This document shows, piece by piece, positions 52,094 through 64,000 of a stretch of DNA of 64,000 nucleotides. Source of the stretch: Lanius collurio (Eukaryota > Chordata > Aves > Passeriformes > Laniidae); the NCBI GenBank assembly GCA_020086605.1, contig JACBWW010000004.1:15040932-15104931 (forward strand), in the 5' to 3' direction. Each line of letters begins with the position of its first letter. The stretch's first letter is position 1. The position numbers and the translations under genes are program-made. Below the pieces are notes generated by a model, which saw nothing but the letters and a program-made list of their open reading frames with translations, made no database searches and had not been told where the DNA came from.

Positions 52094-52246
52094 TGAATCA
52101 TAGAATCATCATAAAATCATCATAAAATGATCATAGAATCATCATAGAGTCATAGAATCATAGCATGGCCAGGGTTGGAAGGGACCTCAAACATCATCTA
52201 GTTCCAGCCCCCCTGCCCTGGGCAGGGACATTTTCACTAGACCAGT
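52094..52246 (-). mobile_element. Short CR1 3' end with expanded terminal repeat
   Basis: In window orientation the CR1 body block GGTTGGAAGGGACCTCAAAC and CCCTGGGCAGGGACATTTTCACTAG is preceded by an unusually long run of ATCATAGA/ATCATAAA units (52094-52165). CR1 normally ends in two to four copies of an octamer. Here the repeat occupies about 70 bases with interrupted units. The body is cut off after ACTAGACCAG. Confidence 0.88.
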
Positions 52247-54483
52247 ACTGAACATCTATTGAACAGAGCTCAGCTTGTACCAGACCCTTCGCTCACGATT
52301 CATGTCCTTATCCAAACTGATTTCTGCAGATAAAAGACCCATGTTACAAGAGCCATTTCAAGCTCCTTAATAAACTAGCTTGAAATAGAGCTGAACCCAA
52401 AATCTACCATTGTTATAGACAAAACTGCAAAAGAAGTCACTGAGAATAACACTAAAGCAATTATTTCCTGTCTAGATATTAAGGCTACTAATTCCTATTA
52501 CTCTGGTTTTATTGGAGTGCAAGTATTTTACAGGACTGGAAGTAAAGGCACAAGACAATCTGCTTTCTGTTGGATTAGTAACCCTGCAGGCTGGAATCTT
52601 ATCTCTGGAATCACAAACAGAGGGAATGCTGGAAGACAATTTTTAATTTTCATTTTTAAGCTCAGTCACATACCAACTAGTAATTATATAGACAGCTCTC
52701 ACTGGGAATATCCAAATTCAGCCATGGTCACTCTTTAGCTTTAAGCTAATCAACTGTATTCCAATCAAGCCAGCAACTCTGCTGCAATGCAGAAAGTATC
52801 AGATCCATCAACACCAGAGGCATTTAACATGACATACAGACAAAGAAAGCCCTAACCCAAATCTTCACCAAACAGGCAGTTCCAGTGACATAGCTCCAAT
52901 TAGCAATTTACATGTACTGCAATATCAGGCAGACTCATTTCATCTTAATTTGTTTAAACAAATGCAGTCCTGCCATCAGGTAAGTGGTCTCACTGAGAGC
53001 TGATTATGATCACTTGTTTTGTTCAATGCAATAAACAAAGCCTTCCTCAATATCTACTCCCTCTGTACATATCAAAACTGTATTTAAAGAATTCCCAAAT
53101 CAGGCCATGGGAGCATATATATGCCATGGGAATTTTTCACAGGAAACAAATACAGTAAATCAAGCCAGTAAATTTATACCAAAGATGTAAAGATAAGTGG
53201 TTTCTTTATGGGTGGTTTTTTCACAACCCGACATTTAAAAACAGTTCCAGAAACTTTCAGGATTTGTTTCCTTAAGGTATGGGGAGTATTTTACAGCCAA
53301 ATTCCTCTTTACTAGCCCATGAAAACAGCAAGGAAAAAAACCCCACAAAGCTATTCACTTTTATTCGTTACAAGCAGAACTCTTACTGCAGGATGTTTAA
53401 TATATATTGGAATCCTGATATATCCTCTTCTGTGCATGAAGAATAAGGGCAATTTCAAGAGTTCCCTCCAGCTTAACTAAAAAGAAAGAAAAGGGGGAGG
53501 GGAAGGGGGAAGTGAGAAAAGTTTGTTGCTTGCCTTTCTAAGACACTTAGAAAAAAAGAGAGAAAAGCCAGTTTCCCAGTTACCAGTGTGCAAGACATTA
53601 CAGAAAATCCGAAGTATCTGATGAGAGAAGGGGCAGAAGCCTAATCCTGCCTGATTCAAAATGCATAGGTTATTTGAGCCTAAGAGAAATTTCCTCAAGC
53701 TATTACCACTGCAACACCCATGAGATTCAGGAAACAGTTCTTATTTTATTGATAATGTTTGTCCCTGCCCAGAACTTGTGTATGGCTTTATTAATCTGAA
53801 AGACTCAGTAAGTGGTTGTCATGCTCTAAGGTTTCCTTAAACAGACTGATATCACCAGAGCTTTCTAACATTCAGTCTGTTTGTTAACAGAATGGCAACT
53901 TCTGTCACTTCAGCAAGAGACTTGTGGTGTACTTTATAAATTATGTTGCATTAAAAAAAAAGAAGCAAGCAGAAAGTTTGTAAGGATATTTGGAGAGCCT
54001 TCTAGTTTGCTGATGCTCAAATTCCCCAAATGCAATACTCATTATGATTTCTGGACCACATGCAGAGAAAAGGGAAAATAGAAGATGGGCTGAAGAAAGC
54101 AAAAATTAGCTTCAGCAATGCAGGCAGATGTCTAATGGGAAATATGTCTTCCCGAAAGGGTAGTGGAAGTCCCATGGAAGTGAAAATCAAATTTACTCAA
54201 AGATCAGCCTCAGGACTGAATTTTTTTTAGTAACAGTATCAGTAATCAGTAAACAGTAATCAGGCCCAATAAGGAGGAAGACCTATCCATGTCTATTTAA
54301 TCTCAACATAACTATGAGTTACTGATGCAATATGAACATTAAAGATCCAAACATGATTCTGGGAGGTTTCAGGTAATAATTAACAACAAATAGGCAAGTA
54401 CAAATGTCACTGTGATCTCAAATACGATGCAGTTGCTGTACGGGTCCTCTATTAACCCTCAGATTATTAACCCTGAGATTAAC
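52247..54483. other. Unique DNA, no supported gene
   Basis: Nothing coding is recognised. A purine tract at about 53481-53520 contains three adjacent G runs (GGGGGAGGGGAAGGGGG), one short of a classical four-run quadruplex. Just before the next SINE, two 15-base units starting ATTAACCCT lie in tandem (54451-54480) with a single difference. Confidence 0.55.
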
Positions 54484-54607
54484 CCAGTTGGTTAGAGCAT
54501 AGTGCTAATAATGCAAAGGTCACAGGTTTGATCCCTGTACAGGCCATTCACTTAAGAGTTGGACTTGATTATCCTTGTGGGTCCCTTCCAAATCAGAATA
54601 TTCTGGG
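54484..54607 (+). mobile_element. tRNA-Ile-derived SINE with CR1-like tail (TguSINE1 type)
   Basis: The head reads CCAGTTGGTTAGAGCATAGTG then CTAATAATGC, matching the D-arm and AAT anticodon region of a tRNA-Ile. A B box (GGTTTGATCCC) follows at about 54526. The tail carries GGACTTGATTATCCTTGTGG then GTCCCTTCCAAATCAGAATA and ends ATTCTGGGATC, a CR1-type 3' end. It is better preserved than the copy at 36761-36890 and lacks a convincing flanking target duplication. This is not a functional tRNA gene, because the acceptor stem and A box are incomplete. Confidence 0.85.
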
Positions 54608-56729
54608 ATCTATAACATGAGGAAGGTTTCTCAGTTATTCACACCTCAAAGAATTATATCACTGAAGGAAAGGTTCAGGAAAGGGTAATAAAAATTTTCA
54701 AGGGATTTGAAAAGATCACACAAAGAGACACTGAAATGGCTTCAACTGCTTGCTTTAGAAAGGGCCAACAAAGGATGAGACAAGATTGAAGTACATCAAA
54801 TAAGGAACCATACCAGTAAAGGGAGATGGGGAGTTTCTGTTTTCTGTAGCATAATACCATATCTGGAAGATGTGCAATGAAACTGTGAAAAGTGAAAATT
54901 GAAAACTAGCAACAGGAAATCATTCTTCATACAACATGTATGGCAGAACTTATTTTCATTGCAGGCTGAAGTTGCCAAGAACTTAACAAAATGTTGAAGG
55001 AACTGGGTGTTTACAGGGCATAATACCATATTCTGAAACCATTGGGTTCCATAAACTCATGAGAAGGCATTTCTTCCTCACTAACATTCATGTTATCAAC
55101 CTCTAAACCTGCCTAGACAAAAGAGAAACTGAAGGTAATCCTTGGGTGTTACTTTGTATTCAAGAGTCTGACACTGCAATAGCAAACTCTTGTTCCAGTT
55201 AACCTAATCACAAATAACCAGAAGACAATCAAACTTAAACCAAGCCAAGCTAAAAAAAAAATTATTTTACTTGCAAAATACACACTATTTCACGCTATTT
55301 TAAAATACAAAAGTTACAGTGCAAAAAGTAAGAGAAACATTTGTTTCTACCCAGCTGGCAAGCCAGTCTGAACTCCTACTTATCCATGCAGCTGAGAGAT
55401 TTCCTTTGGAGAGATCTTTCTCTTTCTTCTAAAATTACTGACAACCTCAGCACTATTAACAACTATTAAAAACTATTCCCTTTCTGTGAAGTAAATGTGT
55501 ACTTTTATGACTGACCAAGCAATGTTTAAACCTGAAGATGAAGCTTTTTCACACATTAAGCACACACTCTGACCCTTCTTTGATATTTATTTAGGTCTTA
55601 TGAAGTCTTGCAAACACAAACCAGACTCCATTGCCATTCTGGGAACAACAGACGTGTTTCAGTAGGCTGCTTGCTGAAGAAGTGTATTAAATGTTGCATT
55701 CATGGTAGCAGGAAAACTGTGAGGATAGATGTGAATGACCAGTTGGGAATCTGACATGGTCCAAGGAGAGGAAATCTGTTGCAGAGCCAGACTACCTGAG
55801 CCATGTTTACTGTCCATCTCAGAATCTGTCCCCAGATATGTTTCTCTAAGATACATATGTCCCCATGGGAAGGACTCCTGGTGTCTCTACTGCACCTTGC
55901 AACCTCTCCACCACTCAGACAGGGGTATCTGTATATGAGAAAGAATATCAGAATAAAAGAGTAAAAATAATCTCTTGCCTGAGTAATTTCCTTCTCACTC
56001 AAATATTTTTTGCTTTCCTACACAGAAAACACAATGCATGCAAGATAGCTGCCTCAAGGGTGGGTACTTAAGTGATAGGACAGATATTTATCTGCTGTAT
56101 CTATGGGTAAGAGAGACCCCAACCTTAAAGTTTGCTGGTACTTCTCCTTGCTAGTATTTTCTGAACTTCCATTAGAAACCAAATTAATTTAATTTCTGAA
56201 TTCCTTACACAAACAACCTCCCTTTATATTCCTCCACTCCAGCACCTGTCAAACCTGGCAAATATGACCATCTCAGGCACAAAATACTTCAGCTGACAGC
56301 ATGACTTCTTTGACACTTAAAACTTCACTCCCAGCAAGAACAATGGAAGGAGAGCTTCTTGGGCTGTATCCATTAATTTTTATTAAGCATTTCCTTCAAA
56401 GTTGTTAGGTTACTCATTCTCCCATCCTGTGACAGCAAAGTTGTGATCTGGAGAAGTGATGAAAGGTTCGGGGAAAAGAAGATGAGAGCCAGAAATGTGA
56501 ACACAATCACCAAAACTTCAATCTCACCCAAGGCTATTATAGCACACATTGCTGGTTACCATGAGTCACACAGAAATATAACTTCTCTGCAGAGTTCAAT
56601 ACACATTGAGAGAATCAGATTTTTGTAACCTGTGGATTGCATTTTTTTCTCCCTCTTTCTTCTTCTTTCTTTCCTTCCCTTCCCACTATACTCCATACCC
56701 ACTTGCACAAATTTCTCCCTGTTTTGCAG
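54608..56729. other. Unique DNA ending in a long pyrimidine tract
   Basis: No gene recognised. Frames such as 55700-56002 on the minus strand (100 codons) show no family resemblance. The last 90 bases are strikingly pyrimidine-rich (TTTTTTTCTCCC then CTTTCTTCTTCTTTC) and lead into the 3' splice site of the next feature, as an intron end would. Confidence 0.55.
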
Positions 56730-56893
56730 GCAAGGAACACTGCACTAAGCATATGAGAGGCCTGGCACACAATGGACTGTGGTACCATTTCAACGGGGTT
56801 GTGATGTACACTGCAGAACAGCTTCAGTATTTGACGCAGATGACTGGAAAGCCAGTAGCTAGAAATCAGTGTCAGTGTGAAAGAGAGGCATAG
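56730..56893 (+). CDS. Candidate 3'-terminal coding exon of an unidentified gene
   Basis: A strong 3' splice site (TTTCTCCCTGTTTTGCAG, preceded by a long pyrimidine tract from 56641) is followed by a split codon and 53 codons to a TAG at 56891-56893. The peptide has a balanced, non-repetitive composition unlike chance AT-rich frames. It includes HNGLWYHFNGV, MYTAEQLQYLTQMTGK (an apparent amphipathic helix) and a C-terminal CQC motif. I do not recognise the family. The first AATAAA downstream that I found is at 57712-57717, which would imply a 3' untranslated region of about 820 bases. The frame continues upstream of the splice site to 56606, but that part is pyrimidine-tract translation (poly-Phe/Ser) and is unlikely to be protein. 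No partner exon was identified, so the gene's other exons would lie farther upstream, possibly outside the window. Confidence 0.45.
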
Positions 56894-59800
56894 GAAGCAC
56901 TCTTATGTGCTTTCAACAGAGTCGTGTCCCCTGAGCCACTGGGGGACTTCGAGATAGAAGAGAGAGTGGAATGGACCTAGACCTTGATTTGAGCTGTGAT
57001 TCCTATGCCCTCAGGAGAGCTCAACAAGAGAAACAAGTTAAGTGACTTGCTTATCTAAGTCAAAGGACATCTGCAATAGCCTTGCCTTTCAGGAATGTAG
57101 AGCACTCACTGGAACTGACCCAAACTGAGCTGTTCTGAATGGTCCTGTGGCAGTGGTGACAGACCTAAAAGACCTCTAACTGTCCTATGTAGGCAGAAAT
57201 GCCCTGTCGACAAGAGAAGACAGAGCAGAGTCTTCCACCTGACCTGCTAAGTGACAGTCACCTGAATCTATTCTTTCTGTGGATTACCCAAATGCGTCAC
57301 AGATGCAAAGTTCAGGTCCAGATGTGTTGTAATGGGGAATCTTTACAACATGTATAAGACAGCGATGAACTTGGAAGGAAAGATGAAGCGATATGTTTAA
57401 GATGTTCAGGGATGTTTTTATTCCTCCAGCTGGAGTTCCCAGGCAGACTCCAGTCATGGGACCCTCTTTCTTCTCGGGTCCAGGCACCCCAAACCAACCA
57501 TTCAGGAACAGGCATGGGGAACACGTGACATGGGAGCAGGGACAGGGACAGACCCATACCCTGCAGGGTCCCTCCCCCAGGATTTCAGGGGAAGGCACCT
57601 CCACACAGATGGATAACAAATTAAGGCACAGCACCTCAAACATGTTCACAGCATTTTTAGTATCATCTTGGTTCCACTAATGGCACTGAAGAACAGCCCA
57701 GAGCTGGAATTAATAAAGCATGCTAGAATTAATCTGGCATTATGCTCCTGTTGAGCTCTAGGACTGGGAATATACAGTTGTCTCAATGCTTTCCTATGTA
57801 CCAGCCAAAGGTCAGCTGCACTTCCTTTCTTCAACCTGACTTGACTCCACAAAGACATTTCAGCCACTCTCCTTTCCCAGTCTCCAAGTCTCTTGAGTCC
57901 AAGTTGTTATGTACCAGCATCACTCTGTGTTGAGACAAATAAGCCATACTTGAAATCAGTGTACCAGGGAACATAATGAAAAAATCTCCCAAATCTGTAT
58001 CCAGCAAACATGGTCCATAATCAACAGTGATTAGAGCAATGGCTCCCAAGCCCTATTTATGGTGAGAAGCATCAAATTCTATACCACATACTATTAGACA
58101 TGCTATTTAGGTTTCTCTCTTTTCTTGGACAGCCCAACCATCCAGTACACTAAGAAATGAAAAGATTTAAAATATGCAAATGTATAGCAGAAGTGACATT
58201 ACATCTGTGGCTTTCAAGGTTTTATCTGCTAAATGTGAATCATTTTCACCTCAAAGCCTACTGCTACAGTAGCCAATTGATTTAAGAGCTAAATTCAGGT
58301 GAGTTCAGTTCCCACTGACTTTCAGTAGAGTCAAGGGAGGTCTCATTTCAAAATTCATAAAACTTCTTATGAAAGTTGCTTAATCCCCTATTTTAATATA
58401 TATAGGTCCTACGTAGAAAGTAGAGAGATGTGAAGGTTGTGATCTGTGAAGTGAGAGATTTGTTTAACTGCAGGAACAGCTGTGTTAATTAGCTTTTCCC
58501 CAGTACCATCAGAAACCTGGAAGATACCTCATGACTGATGCAAGATGCATCCTTCTTTCCTCTCCAAATCCTCAAATATATTGCAAATTATATCTGGGAA
58601 GGAATATCTGTGCAGCAATATTTTAAAGAGAGTCCTCAATGACAATTGAGATTTTGGCTCTACTACCAGTCATGACACAAGGTCTGACGAGATCACAATT
58701 GCATGTGACAGGCTTAGCAGATGTTTTGGCTGTTTCAAAAACACATTCTATCTGGTAAAACTGTCAGACCAGGACTCTTATCCAAACCCAAATTTTGCCC
58801 AGAGTAAGCAGTGCTTGATTCAGAAATCTGCTCATGCCCACTAGTATATTACATAATTCAGAGAGCATTAATTAGAAGTGCTTGTACAGGAGAGAACTTT
58901 TCTCCAAGTTCTGCTACAAAATGGTTGCATGTGCCTTGCCAAATACTGCTTTCTTGATGCCTTGTTTTGCTCCCCTGAAAAATAGGGTAATATTTTTTAA
59001 ACTGTGGAACACTTTGAGACATGTTAGAAAAGTAAAAGAGTACAGACCAAGTCTCCAGATGACATGAAGCAAAATTATTCTCTCAGCTGTTACCAGTCTA
59101 CTAAAATTGTGAATGAAAATATTTATAGCTGGAAGCACCATTAATATCCTGTGACCCACAGGAGATCAAAGAAAATAAAAAGGTTCAGACCCTTGCAGTT
59201 GTAATGAAACAGATATGGTACATAAATGTGGAAAACTGAGGTCTAGGACAGAGAAGTTACTAGCTTATGATGGCACTGTTTGCAGGACAGCTGACAGCCA
59301 CTTCTTGTTTCACATCCATGTGCCTTAGACTGTGAACTCTTGTGTCACAAACACCTTTGGACACTCAGCCCTTCATTACCAGGACCGTAAAGAAGACCTT
59401 TAATTCTTTGCAAGCACTTCTGGCAGGTCTGTTTCCCTAAGTATTCTGCTCAGCTACTCTTCATTTTGTGCTGTTCATGTGCAATCATAAAGATACAATG
59501 TACTCTTCAGCTGCTCAGGTTCTCAGAATTCAGTCACACTAAACTTCAAAGGTCTGAAATTCAATCCAGGTCACAAGCTCCAGAAATCAGGAAGCTTCTC
59601 ACTTCAGTGGGACAAAAAAGTGGACAGCACTACCCACTTTTATAAGAATCTTCAGAATGACAGCTCTCAACATTTTTCATCACTAATTTCCAGCTTTCTG
59701 ATTGTGTTACAAACCTTCTATTTCTCCAGCATCTCTCTGGCACAAGGTGGGCTGGCTTTCAGCAACTGAGATCTCTGTAAGCCTTAATCCTTCAGCTGTG

Positions 59801-60567
59801 TCCCAGTGAGAACTCAGACTCTTGGCCAGCTGGAACAAGCCTCCTATTCCCCCACCTCCATAACACCAGGCACAGATTGTGGCTGTAACCCTGACTGGTT
59901 TGTCAGAAGGTGAATGAGAAAGCACCAAAACATCTTTGAATAGAAAATGCTACTCCACTCACTTAGCAAATACATTTCAGATATAATGTCACAATGTGCT
60001 GTGTTACATCACCCTACATTCCACCATGACCACCAGAGAAGAATTTTGTTTTTCTATAGACCTTTTATTACTGCTAATTCAACCACAGTGGCATGGGGTG
60101 AGCTGCACCTGGAACCTGGCCCATGACCTAGCCACTCAGTATAGCTTGATTACTGTTTCACAGTCTCAGCAAATTTATCCTTTTCTAGCAGCAAGTTAGT
60201 TAAGTCTCAATCTTCCCACAAGGAATTAAGTGAGAATGAATGGCTCCGTGTCCAGCATTCCTTGCCAGAGGGCAGATTCATTTTAGTCATAGTTATTAGT
60301 TCCAAGATCTTGCAGAGGAAGAAAGCATTAATGAAAAGACGCTGAACCGTATCTTAGGCTCCCAGCTGTTTTGTGATGCAGGTGATGAAACAGACTTGTT
60401 AAAAATATCCCATCAGAAATACAATCCAACCAGATATAGCTCCAGTTCCTTTATGTGACTTTGAGTGTACACAGAGAGGAGACATCTTGGCATCAAGCTC
60501 AAGGGCTGTGCTATGATATCCATCCTTTAATAAAGCCTTCTTGCAGGCATGTGCTAAAGAGAACACT
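56894..60567. other. Possible 3' untranslated region, then unique DNA
   Basis: If the exon at 56730 is real, the sequence to about 57730 would be its untranslated tail. Within it, about 57390-57610 is GC-richer and, read on the minus strand, holds GGAATAAAAACATCCCTGA in an LTR-like setting, but no LTR ends were found. From 57.8 to 60.5 kb I see no feature, only short unrecognised frames. Confidence 0.45.
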
Positions 60568-60772
60568 GAAAAAAAAGGAAAAACAAAACAAACAAATCCA
60601 AGAAAAACATAAACAGAAATAAAAACCAACCAGCCAACCAAAAACAAACAAACAAAACAAAGCTCAAAACAAACCAAAACCACACAAAATAAATAAATAA
60701 AGACCTACAAAAACCAAACAGAAAACAAACAAAACAATAAACCCAAACAAACAAAAAAACAAAAACAAAACA
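60568..60772. repeat. AAAC-type low-complexity tract
   Basis: About 205 bases made almost wholly of A and C in irregular AAAC/AAACC/AACA units on the plus strand, with very few G or T. The minus-strand frames across it (60399-60683 and 60554-60754) read as Phe/Val/Leu/Cys strings that mimic membrane proteins but are composition artefacts. Confidence 0.88.
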
Positions 60773-63700
60773 ATACCCTACGAAATGTATTTTAGCCCTG
60801 GATCTAAAGGGCTAAAATAGTTATATTTGCAGTGACCATCAGGATTCTGTTGAAGTGTTTCAGATATAGTTCCATAAATCTTCCTATCTTCTTCCACAAC
60901 AGAAATTTTCTTCACTGAGAACTTTAGTGCAGCCACTTTTTTTGAAGAATGCATTAACTGCTAAGCAGATACAGCAACAGCACATAGCTAGTCAAAGCAG
61001 GAGGTGAAAGAAACTGCTCCATCCCTTTGAGCAAAAAGGAGCTTTTTTAGTTTAAGAGCCAGAAGACTTGACAGAGCCAGAGTCAGAAGATTCCATGTAC
61101 CAGCTTTAGACTTCTGAAGAGTTTGAATTAGAGATGCCTCTAACCTCTAGTAGGGATTCCAGTAACAGTTTGTCTCTAGAGACTCTGTATTCCTGCTCTC
61201 ACATGGAACATTACTGAGGCCACTGATGTGGGCAGTTAGCATTTGTCAGATTTTTTGGTTGTGTTCCAATTCTGTCTAAAAACTGAGACAGAATATGAGA
61301 AACTAAGAGTTACTTATTTCTTTTATTTTATAATAGGGTTCTCTTATTCTCCATGGAAATATGCTGGATAGGATAATGCCAGCTATATTCTGCTTCAAGG
61401 TCTCTACCCCGTTCCAATGCAATGCGTCGCTGTATTCTGTATGCACAGCAATAAGGATGCTATGCAGCAAAATTACTGCTTCTTTCCCAAAGACAAATGT
61501 CAAGTTCCCTACTCCTAGCAGGATTCCATCTGCTTCTGCCCCCAATGTGTTCCTGCTAACCCTCAGAACACCTGCTTTGTGACACACAGAAAATGCAGAG
61601 CTGCCAAGCAGGAAGAAGTAGATGTCAGGAAGCATGGAAAGTCTTCAGGCATCCTTCTTATGGCATCACCATCCTTCCTGCTGGGCCCAGTATTTGCATG
61701 GTCTCTCTTCCCAACAGTGACGGGGTCAGATGCTTGACCAAGATGCAGGCAGCATAGCTGTTGTCATTTATTTCAGGGACTAGGCAGTACATATTCATTC
61801 CTGTCACTTAGGACCACTTACAGAGCGGTTCCTAAGTTCCTCCATCTGTTGGTTAATATCCCTGAGCCAGTGAAGGCCAAACACAGACATGGCCACTATT
61901 AGGAGACTGAGTTTCTTTGCTTGGTTACCACCATGCTTTTACCACCACCCACACTCTTGCCCCAAACAACCACCAGTTTATTCACAATTAATGCTGGCTC
62001 TGCTCAAGGGCATTTATGTTCTACTTACAGCATTAAGATCAAGATGGATTCCAGGTAAACCAGAGTAAGACTCCAATAGACAAGGGAGAGCTTTTACATA
62101 CAAAATTTCTTTACGGTCAACCAAAAAGACATAATTTGTATGGAAACCAAAGGAAAAAAAAAACATGTTATTAATCAATGCTCTAGCAAAATAATGTAAT
62201 AATAAGAAATACTTCTTCAATTCAAATGATCCCATTCCTATTGTGGATTATCAATAATGTAACAAATGCCTAAAATGAAGTATTCCAGTGTCAAGTTCTC
62301 ATCCTTCCAGTGCAGTATGCTGTCAGCCAGAAGAATGATGCTGATGGTGACTTTTTTCCTCCCAGGTCTATCCATTCTATGAGTGCTTTTGTGTGTTTAT
62401 ATTGCACTTTGTAAATAGGTTACATTTTTTCCTCTCCTAACGGTTCTCAGCATTAGCCACAATTCTTTCTCTGTATCAGGTATGATACAATAAAATGTGG
62501 CATGTATTTTTGGGGAAGAACTAAATATGTAAATAAGTGATGTAAAGTAAATCAGGTAATAATATAGCTAAAAAACAAGCTCAAAACAACAAAAGTCACC
62601 TTACCACTGAAAAAATATGCTATTAGTGTTGGGACAGACCAGTCACTAATTATCTGATTCCAGAACTAGCTACAGTTTAAGTAATTTTATACGCACAGAT
62701 AAAGTTAAACTACAAAGACATATAAACCCAGACAAGGGCTAACAAGTTTTCCAGACTGGTATGGTTATTTAATATTAGAAAACTTGAGGTGTGTTATCAG
62801 CTCTAGGAAAACCAAGTTGTCTGGGGGACAGGACTACAGAGCCATGGACAGGAAACAGACACAGTCAGGAAGGCACCATTTCAAAATACTCGAAAAAATA
62901 CAAATATTCAGTCCCAATCTGGATTCCAGCTAATCTCCCTGCATCAGTCCAAAAGGACAAAGCAAGGACACAGAGACCAGACTGCAAACCAGACAGAGCA
63001 CAGGAAAGCTAGGGTGAGGTTTGGAACAAAATTACAAATCTGAGTAGGAGCTGAAAAACCACTTGGGAACCAAGGGCTATCATGGAAAAGATGGAATTGA
63101 GTAGAGAAGTGGCCTGACTACTTTATAGCTCACATGGAGGGAGCTTTTGTGTAGATTCCCGCTTCATGTCGGCATGGCACTGTTGAGTTTTGGGATTGAG
63201 CAATTCAACACCTTCCCCTCTGCTTGACTTCAAATGCAGTTGCTGTCACTCCATGCACTCAATCCAAGTCAAGAAAACAAGAGCCAGACATTACAATGGG
63301 TCTCCAACAAAAAAGCAGGCTTTTGTGTGATCTCTCGTGTGTTCTTTTTTTTCCTGGATATTGTTGGAAGCATAAGTTTTCAATTTAAAAGATAAGGAAG
63401 GCACAGCAGTTAGAGGAGGACATTCAGTCATAAATATAACCACATTATGTAACATGCCTCCGAACTGGAAGAAGCCACTAGGGCAGTATCTCTTACATAC
63501 GTAGATCTCACAACACTTTTGATGTGGCAGCTCAAGCACAGAAAGTTGAGATAGAAACAATTCTACTTTACAGTTCATCAGGAGTAACTTTTTTGATTTT
63601 TAATCCTTCTTTATATCTTTGTAACAATAGAAGTAAAGCCAGAAACCTCTCAAGCAAAATGGGAAAGAACAATGCCTGTGAGCACCATTTCCTCCAAATT

Positions 63701-64000
63701 GGCAAACATATGTGTTTGCCGATCTCCTCTCACCACTAGGGAAGGGCCACAAATCCAATCCTTCAATGCAACATCAGAACTACTTGTGCTCCTGACAGGT
63801 AAGAAACACCAAACGAAGGATAAAAGATGGGTTGCTTCACTCCATAGGACAACACTACCGACAATGAGGAAAATATAATCCCAGCAACCATTAATTTCAC
63901 GTCATCCTTTCAGCTTGTGCTGATATGTACAGACTGACAGAAGAACATGATACAAAGACATAAAGGAAATTATCAGAGGAAAACCCTGATGCAGGTAGAC
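60773..64000. other. Unique DNA to the end of the window
   Basis: No supported gene. The longest frame is 110 codons on the minus strand (61303-61635), overlapped by a 73-codon plus-strand frame over nearly the same DNA. I recognise neither. The rest is AT-rich unique sequence. Confidence 0.5.

Noticed and set aside
53481..53520. Possible G-quadruplex
   Set aside because: Only three G runs of sufficient length are adjacent; a classical intramolecular quadruplex needs four.
54484..54560. Possible tRNA-Ile gene
   Set aside because: The acceptor stem is missing, the A box is incomplete, and the sequence continues into a CR1-like tail, so it is a SINE.
57390..57620. LTR-like block on the minus strand with AATAAAA
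   Set aside because: No TG/CA ends, target duplication or family block could be recognised.
60399..60754. Minus-strand frames that look like membrane proteins
   Set aside because: They are translations of the AAAC low-complexity tract, giving Phe/Val/Leu/Cys strings without real protein features.

Overview
The window reads as vertebrate nuclear DNA, almost certainly from a bird and most likely a passerine (songbird). CR1 LINE fragments occur in both orientations, there is a solo LTR of an endogenous-retrovirus family common in bird genomes, and two short SINEs have a tRNA-Ile-like head joined to a CR1-like tail, an arrangement I know from zebra finch (TguSINE1 type). The DNA is AT-rich and gene-poor. 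There are no operons, tRNA or rRNA genes, or CRISPR arrays. Nearly all open frames are short, match no family I recognise and behave like chance frames.

The one complete gene I can support is at about 49.31-49.67 kb. It is a compact, intronless transcription unit of roughly 330 bp with a TATA box, a strong start context, an 82-codon arginine-rich frame, a stop, and a poly(A) signal followed by a GT-rich tract. The protein opens like an avian protamine (Met-Ala-x-Tyr, then Arg/Ser-Arg clusters, no cysteine) but ends in a 20-residue Glu-rich acidic tail. It is the best candidate here for an undescribed gene: a protamine-like sperm nuclear basic protein with a detachable or self-masking acidic tail.

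Three further segments look like isolated exons. At 28.57-28.74 kb (+) a segment bounded by splice signals encodes a coiled-coil motif resembling the ANKRD26/ANKRD30/POTE/CCDC144 family. At 56.73-56.89 kb (+) a strong 3' splice site precedes 53 codons and a stop, an apparent 3'-terminal exon I cannot identify. At 24.16-24.28 kb (+) there is a weaker 40-codon terminal-exon candidate. These are hypotheses, not established genes.

Layout: 1-17.6 kb is unique sequence with a few simple repeats. 17.6-18.7 kb is a minus-strand CR1 interrupted by a plus-strand CR1 3' end. 18.7-28.5 kb is unique sequence with a tandem duplication, an A28 tract and the weak exon candidate. 28.6 kb holds the ANKRD-like exon. 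34.3-34.9 kb is a solo LTR, followed by an ATTT microsatellite. 36.8-37.4 kb holds a SINE and then a CR1. 44.8-45.3 kb is a plus-strand CR1 3' end. 48.0-48.7 kb is an older CR1 segment from the reverse-transcriptase region. 49.3-49.7 kb is the protamine-like gene. 52.1 kb is a short CR1 with an expanded terminal repeat. 54.5 kb is the second SINE. 56.7 kb is the orphan terminal exon. 60.6-60.8 kb is an AAAC-type low-complexity tract. All element and family assignments are from recalled consensus features, not database searches.
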